A DNA stretch of 64,000 nucleotides from Diphasiastrum complanatum (lineage: Eukaryota; Streptophyta; Lycopodiopsida; Lycopodiales; Lycopodiaceae). The translations under genes were made by a program, and so were the position numbers. Below are positions 1-13,110 of the stretch, piece by piece (position 1 is the stretch's first letter; every line of letters begins with the position of its first letter). The notes beneath the pieces were generated by a model. The model was not told the DNA's origin and did no database searches. It worked only from the letters and a program-made list of their open reading frames with translations. The stretch covers positions 64,001-128,000 of the forward strand of contig MU831574.1 of NCBI GenBank assembly GCA_029204225.1, read 5' to 3'.

Positions 1-104
1 TGGAATAGAAGCTTAATCAAAAGAGCAATTATGTACTTCCAGTGCAAGCTTGCACTTTCATATTGTTGTCACACTTGAAGCTTATGTTTGATCCATCTTG
101 CCAG

Positions 105-707
105 ACCTGCATTGCTATATTCAAATATGGTTCCAGCTGTCAATCGTATAGCAAGCTCAGTTAGGGACCATGCCATGGACTATCGGGAGGATGCTTCTAA
201 ATACAACCGGGAATCTGACAAATATCAGCAAGAAAGAACCATACCTTTTGCAGCCAAGGCTAACCTTCACACTTCCCAGCAAGGTAAAGCTTTTTAGCTT
301 AGTTATATGTCATGTGGTAAGTTCAAGTGTATTCTGCTGTTTGGAAGTTCTGTTCAGCTTTTACATCTTATATCCTGAGATGTGCTGTGAAACGTTTCTT
401 TTTTTGGAATTGGGTTATTTAAGGTGGACCAGCAAAGCCTGGTAAAGTGGTTGGTTCAGGGCTGTCAATGGGTGCAGCCAAAGATGCAGTTGATTCCAGA
501 AGGCTGGTGAAAAGTGCTAGCATTAGCGGGCCTCAGTATCTGGCTCCAATTTATTCTTATACAAGACGGAACTACAATGTGTCATCAGAGCGGGATATAA
601 AAAGGAATGATTCGGCTAGTGAACTTGATGCAGTGAGGTCCAGAACAGACTCCATGGGCATTGGTGTGACACGAAAAGTTGCTGCAATTCAGGGGGGTCG
701 CACATAG
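105..707 (+). CDS. 3' end of a probable TDY-class MAP kinase gene (C-terminal tail, two exons)
   Basis: Two exons join cleanly: 105-283, then 424-707, ending at a TAG. The first exon opens after a CCAG acceptor and needs two bases from an exon outside the window. The intron at 284-423 is GT..AG and interrupts a glycine codon, restoring ...SQQG-GPAKPGKVVGSG.... The tail contains PGKVVGS, DSRRLVKSASIS and a serine/arginine-rich end. Plant TDY-type MAPKs have a long tail after the kinase domain with GKVVGS and DSRRMV-like motifs, and this is the basis of the call. No kinase domain is in the window, so the family assignment rests on the tail alone. The kinase would act in a phosphorylation cascade. 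An unrelated tail is possible. Confidence 0.5.
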
Positions 708-1250
708 GTGTATTGAAACACCTGATGCATGAGGCATTTTAAATTTATCGTGTTCACTGTTTGCAACGAGTTTCAGTTCCTGATAACTTGAGGGGTCTGT
801 TCTGGAACTTGGTTGACAAAGCATGAGAAGAATTCCTGTGCACGATGAGTTATCCCATTCACAGGGGAATGCCTTGTAGTTTCCAGGGGTCTGAATATTG
901 ACAGGTAGTGCAATTTATTCCTTCATCCCATTATTCTTCAATAAGTTCACCATTTTTTTGTACAGAATTATTGCCACAAAGGTAAATCTGTATACTACTC
1001 TTAATGTATGTTAAGAAAAGAATTATGTATTTCAGGAAAGCTAAATGGAAGATATATCTATTTCTCTTTGGGAAGAGAGAAGCAAGTGTGAAGGTCTTGT
1101 GACTTGCTTTTTAATCTCTTTATTCTTGAATAGAAAGTGAGGCTTTTAAACCCGGATATTCTTGTTTTGGTTATTTTGGAGTACAAGGTGGTGCATAGCT
1201 GATGATTCCATCACTATTTATCACATTAATAATTGAATTTGCGAATGTGA
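708..1250 (+). other. 3' untranslated and downstream region of the MAPK-like gene
   Basis: AT-rich sequence follows the stop codon, with several T-rich stretches and no convincing open frame on either strand. It probably holds the 3' UTR, but I could not fix the poly(A) site. An open frame on the opposite strand at 585-824 only mirrors the coding exon. Confidence 0.4.
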
Positions 1251-4200
1251 CTTCAGAAGAATCACCATATTGTCAATTCGTGTTGTAGCTGGACAGTTTC
1301 ATGTTCCAGGAGAGAGCTACATCAATTGTAGATTTGGAACACAATATTCGGTAAGAGCTTCTTTGACATGCCACGCGCAGGGATTGTATTTTGGCAAGAT
1401 CAGAGTTCAGAGATGGAACTATATGGTTATATGATTGGTTCATGGATATGTGCACCTTTTGACTGAACTGTCAAAAGCTGAAAGGTGCACGTGTCTGTTA
1501 AGAATGTTTTTGAAACTGCAGTATGTAGTCTACAGACAGAATTGGGTTCAACAAGGATATGACATCATATGCATCTATATATGTCTGATACTTGATGTAT
1601 TTTTTTCTGAAAATGAAACTAATCCAAGGCAAATGCTCTATACAACTATAGGATAACCTTTGCAAATTGAGTCCTTCAGTGCATACGGTTGGTTTCAGGA
1701 TTGATATGATTCAAGTGATTCTATAACTATTTGACCAAAGCGACTCTGTTATCCATGATCCATCTGTTATAAACTGTAGTAAGACATTTCTTACTAGTTG
1801 GCCTGGATCTACTCTAATTTAATATGAAATTCGTTCTAATCTTTGATATGACATACGTGCTATGATTGCATGAGCTTGACCTTGCAAAAGAAATTGCAGA
1901 GGACAGGATATTACACGGAACAGAAAGTCATGAGATGGTATTCTAGTAGTGATTGCTAGAGCTTTATCTTGCAAAAGAAATTGTAGGAGGATAGGTCATC
2001 AAGGGAAAAATCGCAGAGATGAGCTTTAGATGAGGAGAAAGGATTTAGAATTTGTTAGAAAGACATTAACGGCCTCTTCTTGCATAGGAGAGGGTCTTCA
2101 GCTGTATTCAAAATCATTTTTGCAAAGTTTGTAGCAGAGTAACCAGTTCCTCGGAAGATTTGAAAGGAATGTGAAATGACAATATCATGGTTATAATTCA
2201 TCAGAGGCCCTTCCAAAGAAGAGAGATGTGGTCTCCAACAAGAAAGCTTCTGTAGAGTAAGGTTTTTTATTTAATCTAAGAAGAGGTAATTTCAACATGA
2301 GCTGTATTTGGCCCAAATTAAGGAGATGACCTTTCCAAATGACCGTTTTACCTCTTTGGATTTGTGACAAGTTTCTCACTTGTACACATTTGTGAAAAAG
2401 AAGATTGTTCAACTTTTTGCAGTTTCTTGAGAAACACCTTGGCATATACAAAGCAAAAGTTTTCATCCAAGTTGAAACATGGACTGATAGTTTATTTTTA
2501 TTGTCTTGGCAATGGTTACTGGTATAATATATGATATGAACATCCAAATTTCTTAATTTGTTCACTACATAATTAAGAATGTTTTACGAGTTATTGCATT
2601 AATTTTAGTGCAGTGAGATTCTGGTGTCACTGGCATAATATGTGAGGTGAAATTTTGTTAATCGGTACGTACATTCTACAATAATGAACTTGCATGCAAC
2701 AACCTTATATATATACAACATTGAGGCATTTGGAGACAATTGAGTGAATATTAACCGTACATGAGTTAAAGGATGCATTTTTGGGTTGCCAATATTTGAT
2801 GTGTTGGATTACATTTGTGCATGTGGAAGATAGTAATAGTCTTGAATGAATATGGCCAAGGGATTTGCATTAAAGGGTGAATTAGTTGAATCTTTCATGA
2901 CATGTTCATAGATGCTAACAATGATAGAATTTGTGAAGCAGTTTCTTCCTGGTTTTTCTCGTTTCTTTATCTTTGGTTATCGGGTGCTTCTGCCCGTTAC
3001 TAGACGGTTGGCTCTCTTATTGTGTTCTTATTACAAAGCCAGATCAGGCAGAAAGATGCGGTTAGGTTGTAGTATATTTCCTAGCCTGACAGTGGGCTAT
3101 TTAGATTACGTTCACTCCAGTTGCACTCACAAGATCAAAACCATGCAAGCCTAAACATTCATCTAAGGATATGCATGCAATGTTGATGAATTTCATTTGA
3201 TTCCTACTTCTATCTACTTGTAAATCGTTAGAGAACAACAAGATTCTCAGATTAAACTACAGAGCAACAGAAAAACAAGAAACAAGAAACGAAAGACTAA
3301 ACAACATTTTGAAAGTCCAAGGATTAAGAAACACTCATTTCTTGATTTTTGGACAGCCCAAGAACATCAAGAACTAGAATGTCAAGAATATGAGAGATCA
3401 ACAATGAGAGATCGGAGGCGCCACCCTTCAATCCTTACAAGATTTTGAGACGGTTCAGCTCGCGCTCCAGATGTTCAGCGCTCTCCACTCTACAAAATCG
3501 GCCTACTCTTCAATCCATCGATCAACCCCTGTCCCACACAGGCTTCAGAAGGTTTTCCAGGGATTTAAATGCATCCAGCTGCGCCTAGCCCCAATCTTCA
3601 ATCCAACGAATTCTGCTAACACTCCATTACAGATGCTTCTACACCTCCTACAACACAGCAGGGGAGCGCGTTACAAGCAAAATTCAAGATGAAGAGAACG
3701 ATATCTCAGGCCACGAGCTGCCTGTCCAACACTCAGAATCAGTTTCCTAAGGTTCCAGGACAAGGCGACTCAATGTTAACTCAATGCCATTCCCTCAGAA
3801 GATACAACTTCAGGGTATTTTTTCCCTGAATAAAAACTTCTTATAGCAGTTATGAGGACTCAGGAGAGTGATTCCAGTTTCTAAAAACAACTCATACAAG
3901 ATTGGAGTTGGAAGAACTGGGTTACTCCCTCAACGACCCTCTCCACAAAAGGTGTTCAACCATTTGTGGGAGAAGGATTTTCCAGAACTGATCTAACATG
4001 CATCCACAATCTTTATCTACTGTTTTTCTTACAATATCCCTTGAATGTTTGTTTCAGATTGCATGAAATACAAGAGAAATAGTCTAAAAACATCATAAAT
4101 CCTCACATGCAATCCATAAAATCAAGATTTCTCGCAACAGTCAGTTTATTCCTTCAAGATAAATTGATTTCACACCAATCTATCACAAACATTTTGCTAC

Positions 4201-4479
4201 TAATCTGAATCTAAGCTATCCAAACCATTCTGGATTCATGTAAATTTTTTCAACCATAAAAAACAGATTTAGACAAAGAAGTGAATCTACTCATGCAGAT
4301 CATTCTACTTCAAACGGAAACTTTAAGAATGAATTCACACAATTCCACGAATATGGCCGTAACACCATGTCTCTGATCTTTGGTTACAATAAGGAGCAAA
4401 CCAACAATCCTGCCAATGTAGAAAAATCAGCATCTACATACAAAATGAGATGCAAACTCTAAGAGATACTGATCAAACA
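1251..4479. other. Intergenic region with no supported gene
   Basis: About 3.2 kb of AT-rich DNA. Open frames are short (up to 124 codons) and have no recognisable motif. A degenerate tandem pair of about 87 bp lies at roughly 1863-2035; both units carry TTGCAAAAGAAATTG. I see no RNA gene or clear transposon protein here. Confidence 0.5.
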
Positions 4480-4900
4480 TGAACCAAAACATAAAATATG
4501 TTTGTTGTCCGTACAGTTACGGTACCCTACTGTATTTCACACGTGTGGAACCAAAAATAGCAAAATATGAGCATTCTACACACAAGATTGCAAGATATCA
4601 CCAAGATAGTGCACCAATGAGTAGTAGAACCCAAAGAGAACCATGTATAATGATGAAATGAGAGAGAAATGTAAACCCTACTATTTTTGGGTCTAGATTC
4701 AATGTACCCAAAGTTCAAATTTGAATCTCTCTCAAACTCGACTACCAACTTTCCCACACTTTCAAAAAGTGTTTATTGAATGTATTTTAAACTAATATAA
4801 CTTCAAAAAGTTTATCTCTAAGTCTAAAATGAGTTTTGGCCTCTTATTGACAATTTACCAAAATGTGACTAAACTAGTTGAAATCTCTCACAATTATCAT
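4480..4900 (-). repeat. Diverged copia LTR remnant, related to the LTR at 12515-13110
   Basis: This stretch shares an ordered series of blocks with 12515-13110: GCATTCTACACACAAGA, then AAGATATCA, the AACCCAAA block, the GTTTATCT(C/T)TAAGT block, and an end near AACTAGTTGAAATCTCTCACA. The 12.5-kb copy lies directly downstream of a minus-strand copia RNase H, which identifies it as an LTR. A palindromic CACACGTGTG is at 4538-4547. No coding region adjoins this copy, so it may be a solo or truncated LTR. Confidence 0.45.
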
Positions 4901-6890
4901 ATTTGTTTGGATTATGGATTTTATTTTTAGAATACAATATTGATGATTGTATATGGTTGCAAGCGCATCAATTGTTTTATTGTGAATGCATTGTACTTTG
5001 GTAGATTATAATCTATACTCTTGTTGATAAATGAAGTGTGAAGCAAATAAGTTGTGTTGACAAAATTTAAGATTATTCATTAAGGCTTGGCATCTTGCGT
5101 GAGTTAGCTCAATTTACTCAGGGTGATGATTTGTAATACAAGGGAGTGATATGAGTCCACATGATCTCCGTTGAATTGTGCAAGCTTGTATACTTTCTAC
5201 TATGTACTTAACGTTTTGTATGATATTTTAAATATTCAATTATGTGATGTATATTTTCATTGGTTGTTCGCAATGGGAATAACTTCTATGAAGTCGTAAT
5301 CAAAACACTATTTAGAATTGTAAGTTTTCTTGCGAGCTCATGCTCCTCACAGGTACTTGTATCTTGTAGTTCCATTATCACTTTATCATTTTTCTTATAA
5401 GTTAACGTAAGTGTACATGCACTATACAAATTCTCATGTGTGATTGTATGAGTTCTAAAAACTCCTGTATTCAAAAAAGGCAGGTTATCAATAGAATACC
5501 ATGAATCGTGAGTCTTAGAACCAAGTGACATTGCAGTTCGAACGGAATGGACAACACTAGGAAAATGAAGTCCAAACAAAGAAATTGGCAACAATCACAA
5601 TGACAAGGAACACCCAAAAAACTTATGGGAGAAGGGAGGCACAACCTTCCCTAGTGGCCCATGATAAACCCCAAAACCATAACGCAAGAATAATAAATCC
5701 CCGCATCAAATGCTAGGAGTTAAGTCTCCAAATAGCAGGAATAATAAATTCCCACATAGGGATTAAGTCTCGTATGGGCAATAAAATGAGCCCAAGGACA
5801 TAAATGAGTGCATGTTCGTGTAATTGAATGGTCATCTCAAATCTTGTTACATATTCAGTCAAGAAAGCCCTCATTTTCAAATGTGGAATACACAACACCT
5901 AGGTACCAACTATAACAATTAGGCATCCAAAAAGTACGTGACAAAGGCCATGAAGCAATGTATCGAACCAAAGCTATGTGGTTTGCTAGGAGTTTGTTTA
6001 TGAATTATGGGAGAAGTGGAGTGTGGGAACATGTGTAAGGTGGTAATCTAATGCAATTCCAAAGGCAAGAACCATAACAATGTTCCACATTTTGAGTAGT
6101 CCAAAAATAGTAATTAGACATTATGGAAAAATACTTCATGAAAGATGAACATGTTCTCATACGATAATCACACACTAAAAATAAAATCTGGCTACGAAAT
6201 GCTCGCTCTAATTTTTGCAAAAGCTCGCTAGGGCAAGCTCACTAGGACTTCATACTTAGAAATAATCAATGCGTGAAAGCATCTACAATGTCTGTCTCAC
6301 ATGTTACAAATCATGCTTCGTTCTTTTGTTTTTTGGTTGAATACTGAAATGGTATTCACTATATACACAGATTTTATAGGCAAATGAAGAAGGTACAAAA
6401 GTGGTTGTGCCATCTGTAGGAGATCGTGGGTGGCTGCCGTCGTTGTCAATCTTTATTCTTAAGAGTATTGAGGTCTAGATGTATTCTAGATGGAACCTTG
6501 ACTTTGAAATGACATGTTGAGTCATGTCGACAATTCCTTATTGACATTGTAAGGAGAGTAGATTTGTATAAATTGGGAACCTTCCTAGTGGAAAAGATTT
6601 TTTGTGGAGCAACTCTCTTGTCTTTAAGAGTACTTGCATTCACGTTCTCTTATTTTCAAATATAGAATAAGAATCCTGTGAATAATGATTGACGAATCAT
6701 AGTTCAGGTTCCAGTCCATATTTGACTTTCAAGAGAGGGTCACATGAGTGGTGAAAAGGTTGGATGTTTTGTGCATCATTCTCCTTATGGCAATCTCGTT
6801 GGATAAGGTATCTTCCATTGATTGAGTTTGCTTCTAATAGTAGTAAGCATTACTGGATATAGTTCATGTATGCTTATGTATGTTTCAATC
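4901..6890. other. Intergenic region with no supported gene
   Basis: AT-rich DNA with only short frames lacking recognisable domains. Short direct repeats (AATAATAAATCCCCGC and AATAATAAATTCCCAC) occur around 5688-5760. I found nothing to annotate as a gene. Confidence 0.5.
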
Positions 6891-6894
6891 CGAA

Positions 6895-7478
6895 TCTTCG
6901 ATAACGGTTGAAACTGAGTCGACTAAAATTCAGAAAATGGTCGATTTCTTGCGAGAATGCAGGTAATGCTACAGTTAGCACATGAAAATGTTCTAAGTAC
7001 CTAGAATTGGGTTAAGACATTTTGCTAATCTGAAAAGATCGCCTCGGCAATCTCAAGTTGGGGATTGGGTGTATCTAGGATTTTCGAAGGATTCTAAGGT
7101 AATGCATACTGGGAAGCATTACAAGTGCGTGCTCGTAATTGTGGACCATATAACATCTTGAATAAGATTGGATCTTTAGTTTACCAGTTAGAGTTACCAA
7201 AGGGAATCAAGACTCAACCCATGTTCCATGTTAATCGTCTAGAGATGAGTTCACATGTGAGGGATTACCTTGGTTCTGGTAAAGGTCTAGATTCATTTGA
7301 AGATTTAACTGAAAGGATTCCTTTAGAACCTGAAAAGATTCTTGATACAAGATCTAAGCGATTGCGTTATCGGGAGGCTATTGAACATATGGTTTGTTGG
7401 AAAGGATATTATGAGGATGAGGATTCATGGAATCTAGAAGGTAATCTAAAGAAGAGTTTCTCGAACTTTAAGTTCTGA
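6895..7478 (+). pseudogene. Ty3/gypsy (chromovirus) integrase C-terminus and chromodomain, relic
   Basis: Conceptual translation with frame changes gives a coiled stretch, then GDWVYL (about 7058), then the GPYNIL and MFHVNRL signatures of the gypsy integrase C-terminus, then a chromodomain-like segment with VCWKGYYEDEDSWN. The order GDWV - GPYxI - FHVxxL - chromodomain is diagnostic of plant chromoviruses. In those elements the integrase inserts the element cDNA and the chromodomain targets chromatin. The frame is broken upstream of 7125, and no reverse transcriptase or protease lies upstream, so this is a 3' fragment. The stop is followed by a purine run and a TG that looks like the start of an LTR. 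Confidence 0.85.
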
Positions 7479-7489
7479 GGACAAAACTA

Positions 7490-7507
7490 AAATAAGGGGA
7501 GAAGTAT
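7490..7507 (+). other. Polypurine tract of the gypsy relic
   Basis: The run AAAATAAGGGGAGAAG lies 10-20 bases after the integrase stop and directly before TGTTACGGCCC, a typical LTR start. This is where plus-strand DNA priming occurs in LTR elements. The call is by position and base composition. Confidence 0.55.
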
Positions 7508-8835
7508 GTTACGGCCCTAATGGGGGTTTGGACCATTAGGAGTTGTCTTGGACGTAGGGGCCATGCCTAATCTGGATAATAGTCGTGTAGCTTACGATAC
7601 CATTTCTACACCCCAGAGTTCCATCACAGCCTACTTCCCCTTGATAGTCTGATTACGGTACAACATTGTGGAGAACATAGTTATCTAGAAGTATACAAAC
7701 TGGTGATTGATGGATATTGGCATTTGACAGATGCCACCTCCACTCGATACACAGAAATGACACAATCTCTTACACAAACCCCAATCTTTGAGCCATCAGT
7801 ACACTTACCTGTAGCCTCTAACAGTGACAACGAGAATCCGGTGAATGATCCTAGAAGAGCATGGTTTCAACACCCTGATTTGGTTTTAGAAATTCCCAGT
7901 GAACATCTTGCTAATGATTCTACTACTAGCCCCCATATGGAAGCAAGGACAATCTAGGAGTCAGATTTTGGACCTAGAGAAATCAAGTGGAGATAGCGTA
8001 TTAATAACCTCTCCTTGCAATCATACTTCTGAGAGCCTGGAAACTCTCATTGATTGGGGAGTACGAGGTGACTAGGACAACCTCCAAGGTTGGAAGTAGT
8101 AATAGACCCTAGTCATTCGCGTAAGGGCAGTGTGGGCACTTTCCCTCACTGAGGCTCTCTGGCAGGACCAATCCTTGATGAGAATCATATTCGTGTATCG
8201 CGATTTGGATTTCGCAGTCGTGAAGCTTTCATGATAGGAACCACGATCCTCTTGTGACTCGGATAGAGTTCAGATGCGATCGCTGGACACTGCCAGCTGA
8301 ATCACTCCTACAATCCTCCCAAATGTAGTCAGGCTCTGCTGATCTACGTTTATAAAATTTATGCAGCATTCAACATAGTTTCAACCAAGTGCGGAATTAA
8401 AATGAACAAGAAAAACTCAGACACACGATTAACAACAGAAGCATTTGCATTCGAGATGCTGACACAACAAGAGAAATTATCTATATTGATCTTCCTCTGT
8501 TTTCTTCAAGCACTGCATGCAAATCCATGCAGTGCGGTGACGTGGGAGAAACACGGTTCTCTCACGAGTAATCATCTTGCTTTACTAGCGGACAGTTAGA
8601 TCTCTATGGATCCTGATCACAGAGCTCGTCTCGCACGTAGGCGGACTTGTTGTTGGTATTTCGTCCTGATTGCTTACTAGCATCAGACTACTACATTACA
8701 TTGTATGTGTATTCTGTTGATCTATATGTCAAGTATCATCCAGTAAGTATGGTTGTTCTATGTAAATATGAGATTAGAGTGATTAAGCATCTACAACTAA
8801 TTAGGAAATTACAAGAGTGGCAGATTAGCCACAAC
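7508..8835 (+). repeat. Probable gypsy 3' LTR and undefined flanking DNA
   Basis: The sequence begins TGTTACGGCCC just after the polypurine tract, as an LTR should. No second LTR is in the window to define its length, so the right end is unknown. An 84-codon frame at 7703-7957 lies inside and resembles no family I know. The part closest to 8835 may instead be the LTR of the minus-strand copia fragment that follows. Confidence 0.35.
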
Positions 8836-9204
8836 CTAAAGGAGCATGCAGGCAGGAGAAGTTTCGTTGATGTCGTTGGTTTTGTTTTCGTTGTTTGCCT
8901 TCTCTCGTACTGGACCGCAAAAGATTCTCATTCGTGAATCTTTCGTGTTTGCGAACCGTTCGTCTTCGTCTGCTTTGGCTTTCGTGTTCGTGAAACTTTT
9001 CGTGCTTCGTGTCTCCAGATCTTCGAGTTCGCGAATGTGTTCGTCGGGCTGAGGGCTGAAAGCTAGCAAGGCTTTGTAATTAGAAACGTTTTGTTTCTTT
9101 GACTCCCTCTCAAAGCATGATAGCTTTACAATCCCGAGACTACTCCTTTGTCTCTCAAAGAGTCCTTTGTCCAGAGCTTTAGTGAAGATGTCAGCAACCC
9201 CATC
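8836..9204 (-). pseudogene. Copia RNase H C-terminus, minus-strand fragment
   Basis: Read on the minus strand, the segment near 9204-9060 encodes VADIFTKALDKGLFERQRS followed by LGIVKLSCFEGE, the standard end of a copia pol (xADIFTKAL). After a stop-free stretch it becomes an Arg/Lys/Glu-rich tail with repeated CACGAA motifs, probably the start of the element's 3' LTR. The fragment is cut at about 9204, where the LTR of the plus-strand copia element begins. That junction suggests the plus-strand element inserted into or recombined with this one. Confidence 0.75.
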
Positions 9205-9837
9205 TGCACACCTGTAATATTATGTAATATATATATACTGGACACCATTCGTGTAAAAGATGATGAAGAGAGTAACAGAAGCTGACATAAACAAAGTAGA
9301 TGCCCTGAGCATTGATTCTTCATTTTTGTCAAAATTAAGATTGACATAAGCTTTGTAGGGCACGCGGTTTCGTCCGCTACTGTATTGTGCTCTATCGCAT
9401 TATTGACATGTATACATGATATACTTAATCTGATACAGTTCATTTTTCTGTGTTCAAATCTATGTTAATATTGCTATGCTTATCATTCATTCTGTCTGAT
9501 CTTTCTAGTTGTTCTTACTGATTTAGTCTTGTCTTTCGCGAATCATTCGCGACTAATTATCAGTCGAGCACAGTCTAGCTCTTCGCGAGTCATTCACGAC
9601 ATATAATTTGTCTTGCTATTCGCGACAAATTATTCTTCTGGCGCTTCATCTATTAATGTTTGGCTATGTAATCTAGAATGACTGTGATTTCTAGTACTAA
9701 AGTTCTGCCATTCTAATAGGCGTAGTTATGCTTGTAGAGAGAGTCGTATAGTTCATTCCACTGTGCACGAACATTTTCTGTTCGAGTTTGTTTCTTGTTT
9801 GTGTTCGTCATAAATTCTTCCCCTCTCTCTCCAAACA
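9205..9837 (+). repeat. 5' LTR of copia family A, copy 1 (truncated at its left end)
   Basis: The sequence ends in CA directly before the primer-binding site and matches the LTRs at 27204-28146 and 59311-60068 over most of its length (for example TTTGTAGGGCACGCGGTTTC and the CGCGAA palindromes). The other two copies extend about 90 bp further left, to TGCAGTTGCG. This copy lacks that part and joins instead to the minus-strand RNase H fragment. It contains two TTCGCGA(A/G)TCATTC(G/A)CGA palindromes near 9535-9600. Confidence 0.8.
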
Positions 9838-9849
9838 TGGTATCAGAGC
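9838..9849 (+). other. Copia primer-binding site (initiator tRNA-Met)
   Basis: TGGTATCAGAGC lies directly after the LTR's terminal CA. It is complementary to the 3' end of plant initiator tRNA-Met and is the standard copia minus-strand primer site. Confidence 0.9.
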
Positions 9850-9988
9850 CATCTTCATAGCTTGATTAGCTTTCACAGTACAAGACTCTACTAGCCGATA
9901 GAGTAATTGTTTTCTTGTTCTCTAAATATCAGATTTTCATACTTAAGTCACTGATAGTTTCTCCTATCACTTAGACTAATTCTTCCCC

Positions 9989-11969
9989 ATGGATTCCCAA
10001 GGGAAAGCCAGTCCTATCATGGACAAGCTTGATGGAGCCAGTTACCATCTGTGGAAATTTAAGATGAAAACTGTACTAATGGCAAAAGAATTGTACGACG
10101 TTGTTACAGGTGTAGAAGGGAAATCTGAAGCGGACGACGCGGCAATGGCCAGATGGAAGCTGAAGGTTGGAAAAGCTTTCACGCTGATCATCCTCAACAT
10201 CACACGGATACCCAGATCGGCCATGTATCCGAGGTTCAGACATCGAAAGAAGTCTGGGACATCTTGAGCACACTATACGAAGTGCAAGATATAGCTTCCA
10301 AGCTACATCTCAGGAAGAAATTCTACTCCCTCAAGATGACGAATGGTGATTCTCTGCAAAATCACACTAATCAATTCAAGAACTTGCTAAGACAAATGGC
10401 GGCTGTAGGATTTGTCATAGACGATCAAGACGCAGTGACGCAACTGCTTACAAGCTTGCCGAGTTCTTATGACAGTTGGGTGATGATCATCACGACTCAT
10501 CCAGAATTGACTCTTTCGAGAGTCATTACTATGTTGTTGTAGAAAGACATGCGAAGGAACGAAACCTCAAGTTCCTCAGCTGATTCTCACACCTTGTACA
10601 CCAACAAGAGCATGACAAAGTAGAGGAAGAAGAAAGGCCCGAAGCAATCAAAGCCGGACCAGAAACTAGCTCAGCACAAGGAACAGTTGAATCCACAGAC
10701 AAAGAAGAGGCTATTTTGCAGATATTGCAAACGAAACAACCACGAAATACAAGACTGTCGCATACTTCAAGTGAAGAACAACAACAAAGGGCAGTCGAAT
10801 CAAGTGGCGAATGCAGCTGTAGAAGCTCCACAGCCTATTCAAAAAATGGATCATGATGCTTTCATGACCAACCATCAAGGAGCATCTGGCGACAGTTCTT
10901 GGTTCCTGGATTCCGGAGCCACTCAGCACATGACTAGCCTCATTGGTTGTTTCGAGTCCTATACACCTTACAGTACTCAAAAATTCGTTCACCTTGGTGA
11001 CAATAGCACATAAGCTATTAAAGGTGAAGGCACTGCAAGATTATGCTTTGCAAATGATCAGTCTAAGCTACTCTTTAAAGTCCTGTATGTACCAAAGTTA
11101 TCTACGAATATGCTCTTTGTAATCAGAATCACAGATCTAGGACACAGAGTAGAATTTGAATGTGATCAGTGTAAAGTATTTGATAGGACAGGCAAGATCC
11201 TAGCACTCGAAAAGAGGCATGGATACTTGTATAAATCAAGTCATTGCTTTTCTGCCTCTAGTCAGGCTCTCAGTACTTCAATTCATTCAAATAAAGGTTT
11301 ACTTTGGCATTATAGACTTGGTCATTTAAATCATGCTGCTGTACAACGAATGTCTAGACAATCTATTGTTCTTGATCTCGAATATCCTCGCAAAAAAGTC
11401 GAGTTACATGTTTGTCAAGACTGTCTAGTTGGTAAACAGACTAGGAAACCATTTAAGTCAAGCCATCAGCATGTTGCTAGAGGATTGCTAGATGTTGTAC
11501 ATTCAAATATTTGTGGCCCGATGAAAAATCCTTCGTTGAAGGATGACAAGTATTTTATAACCTTTATTGACGAATTCTCCAGAAGAACGATGGTGTATTT
11601 CATAAAGAAGAAATCAGAAGCCTTCAACTGCTTCAGAATCTTGAAGGAGCATGCAGAAAAGGAGATTGGAAGGACGATCAAGGCCCTAAGGTCAGACAAC
11701 GGTGGAGAATATATCTCTGTCAAGTTTAAGGTGTACTGCCAAAGCCAAGACATTGAGCAGCAAATTATCACTCCTTACAGTCCTCAGTCTAATGGCTTAG
11801 CTGAGAGGAAGAACCGTACTCTGGTCGAATCTGCTAAGTGTATGCTATCGCATGCATCGTTGCCCAACAAATTTTGGGCTGAAGCTGTTTCCACTGCAGC
11901 TTACGTCCAAAACAGATGTTCGACCAAGGCCCTATCAGACAAGACACCCCACGAGGTCTGGACAAGCTC
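9989..11969 (+). pseudogene. Copia family A gag-pol, copy 1 (defective, ends in integrase)
   Basis: The frame starts with ATG at 9989 (MDSQGKASPIMDKLDG). Gag contains the LDGASYHLWKFKMK motif and continues in a second frame after a frameshift near 10200. A zinc knuckle CRYCKRNNHEIQDC follows at about 10720, then the protease DSGATQHM near 10910, the GAG-pre-integrase LWHYRLGHLN and the integrase core with DEFSR and LRSDNGGEY, ending NRTLVESAKCML. In-frame stops occur near 10540 and 11010. The match to copy 3 ends at about 11969 inside integrase, so reverse transcriptase, RNase H and the 3' LTR are missing. The element cannot move by itself. Confidence 0.92.
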
Positions 11970-12514
11970 TAAGTATAAAGTCCTAAATCCAAGGATCCTA
12001 TTCTAAGCATGCCAATCACAAGCAACACAAGGGAACTTGATGGTGGACAAACAAACCCAACCAAACCTAGATCGAATGGATCTAGCCCCCATGGATCAAT
12101 CATTCAAAGAGGAATGAGGCATCACACCAACAACATCCTGCCACTGGTCATGCTATCAAGCATACACTAGTGAGAGCCCAATAGGTATACTTATACCCTC
12201 CAAGGCCCATGCACCACTAGTAATGCACTGTGACACCTCACTGGACACCTTTGCAGCCTATCTGGGCCACGTCATCCAGTTCCCCAATGACTCACTGAAA
12301 GACCCATACCAACTCCACCACCATGTGTTTAGGCCTACAACCATTAATTATGACCATGTACACTTAAGGGCCCCAATTCCCTTATAGTCACAATTAACTT
12401 ACGGGTGGTTGGTCTAAGGAATGTAGAAATCTAGCATCTACCAAACATAGAAGCTATAAACTCAATTAGAACTTGAAAAGATAGCATAATAATGATAAGT
12501 TGATGTTGTTGTCC
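11970..12514 (+). other. Unassigned segment with weak retroelement RNase H-like frame
   Basis: After the copia copy breaks off, one frame reads ...LVMHCDTSLDTFAAYLGHV... near 12210-12280, ending around 12385. The acidic/threonine pattern faintly recalls a gypsy RNase H start (xxTDASxxxxGAVL). The match is weak and no other pol motif adjoins it. I would leave it unclassified. Confidence 0.25.

Positions 12515-13110
<596 letters not shown>

Noticed and set aside
2191-2565. A 124-codon minus-strand frame
   Set aside because: No domain, no neighbouring exon structure, and composition like the AT-rich background.
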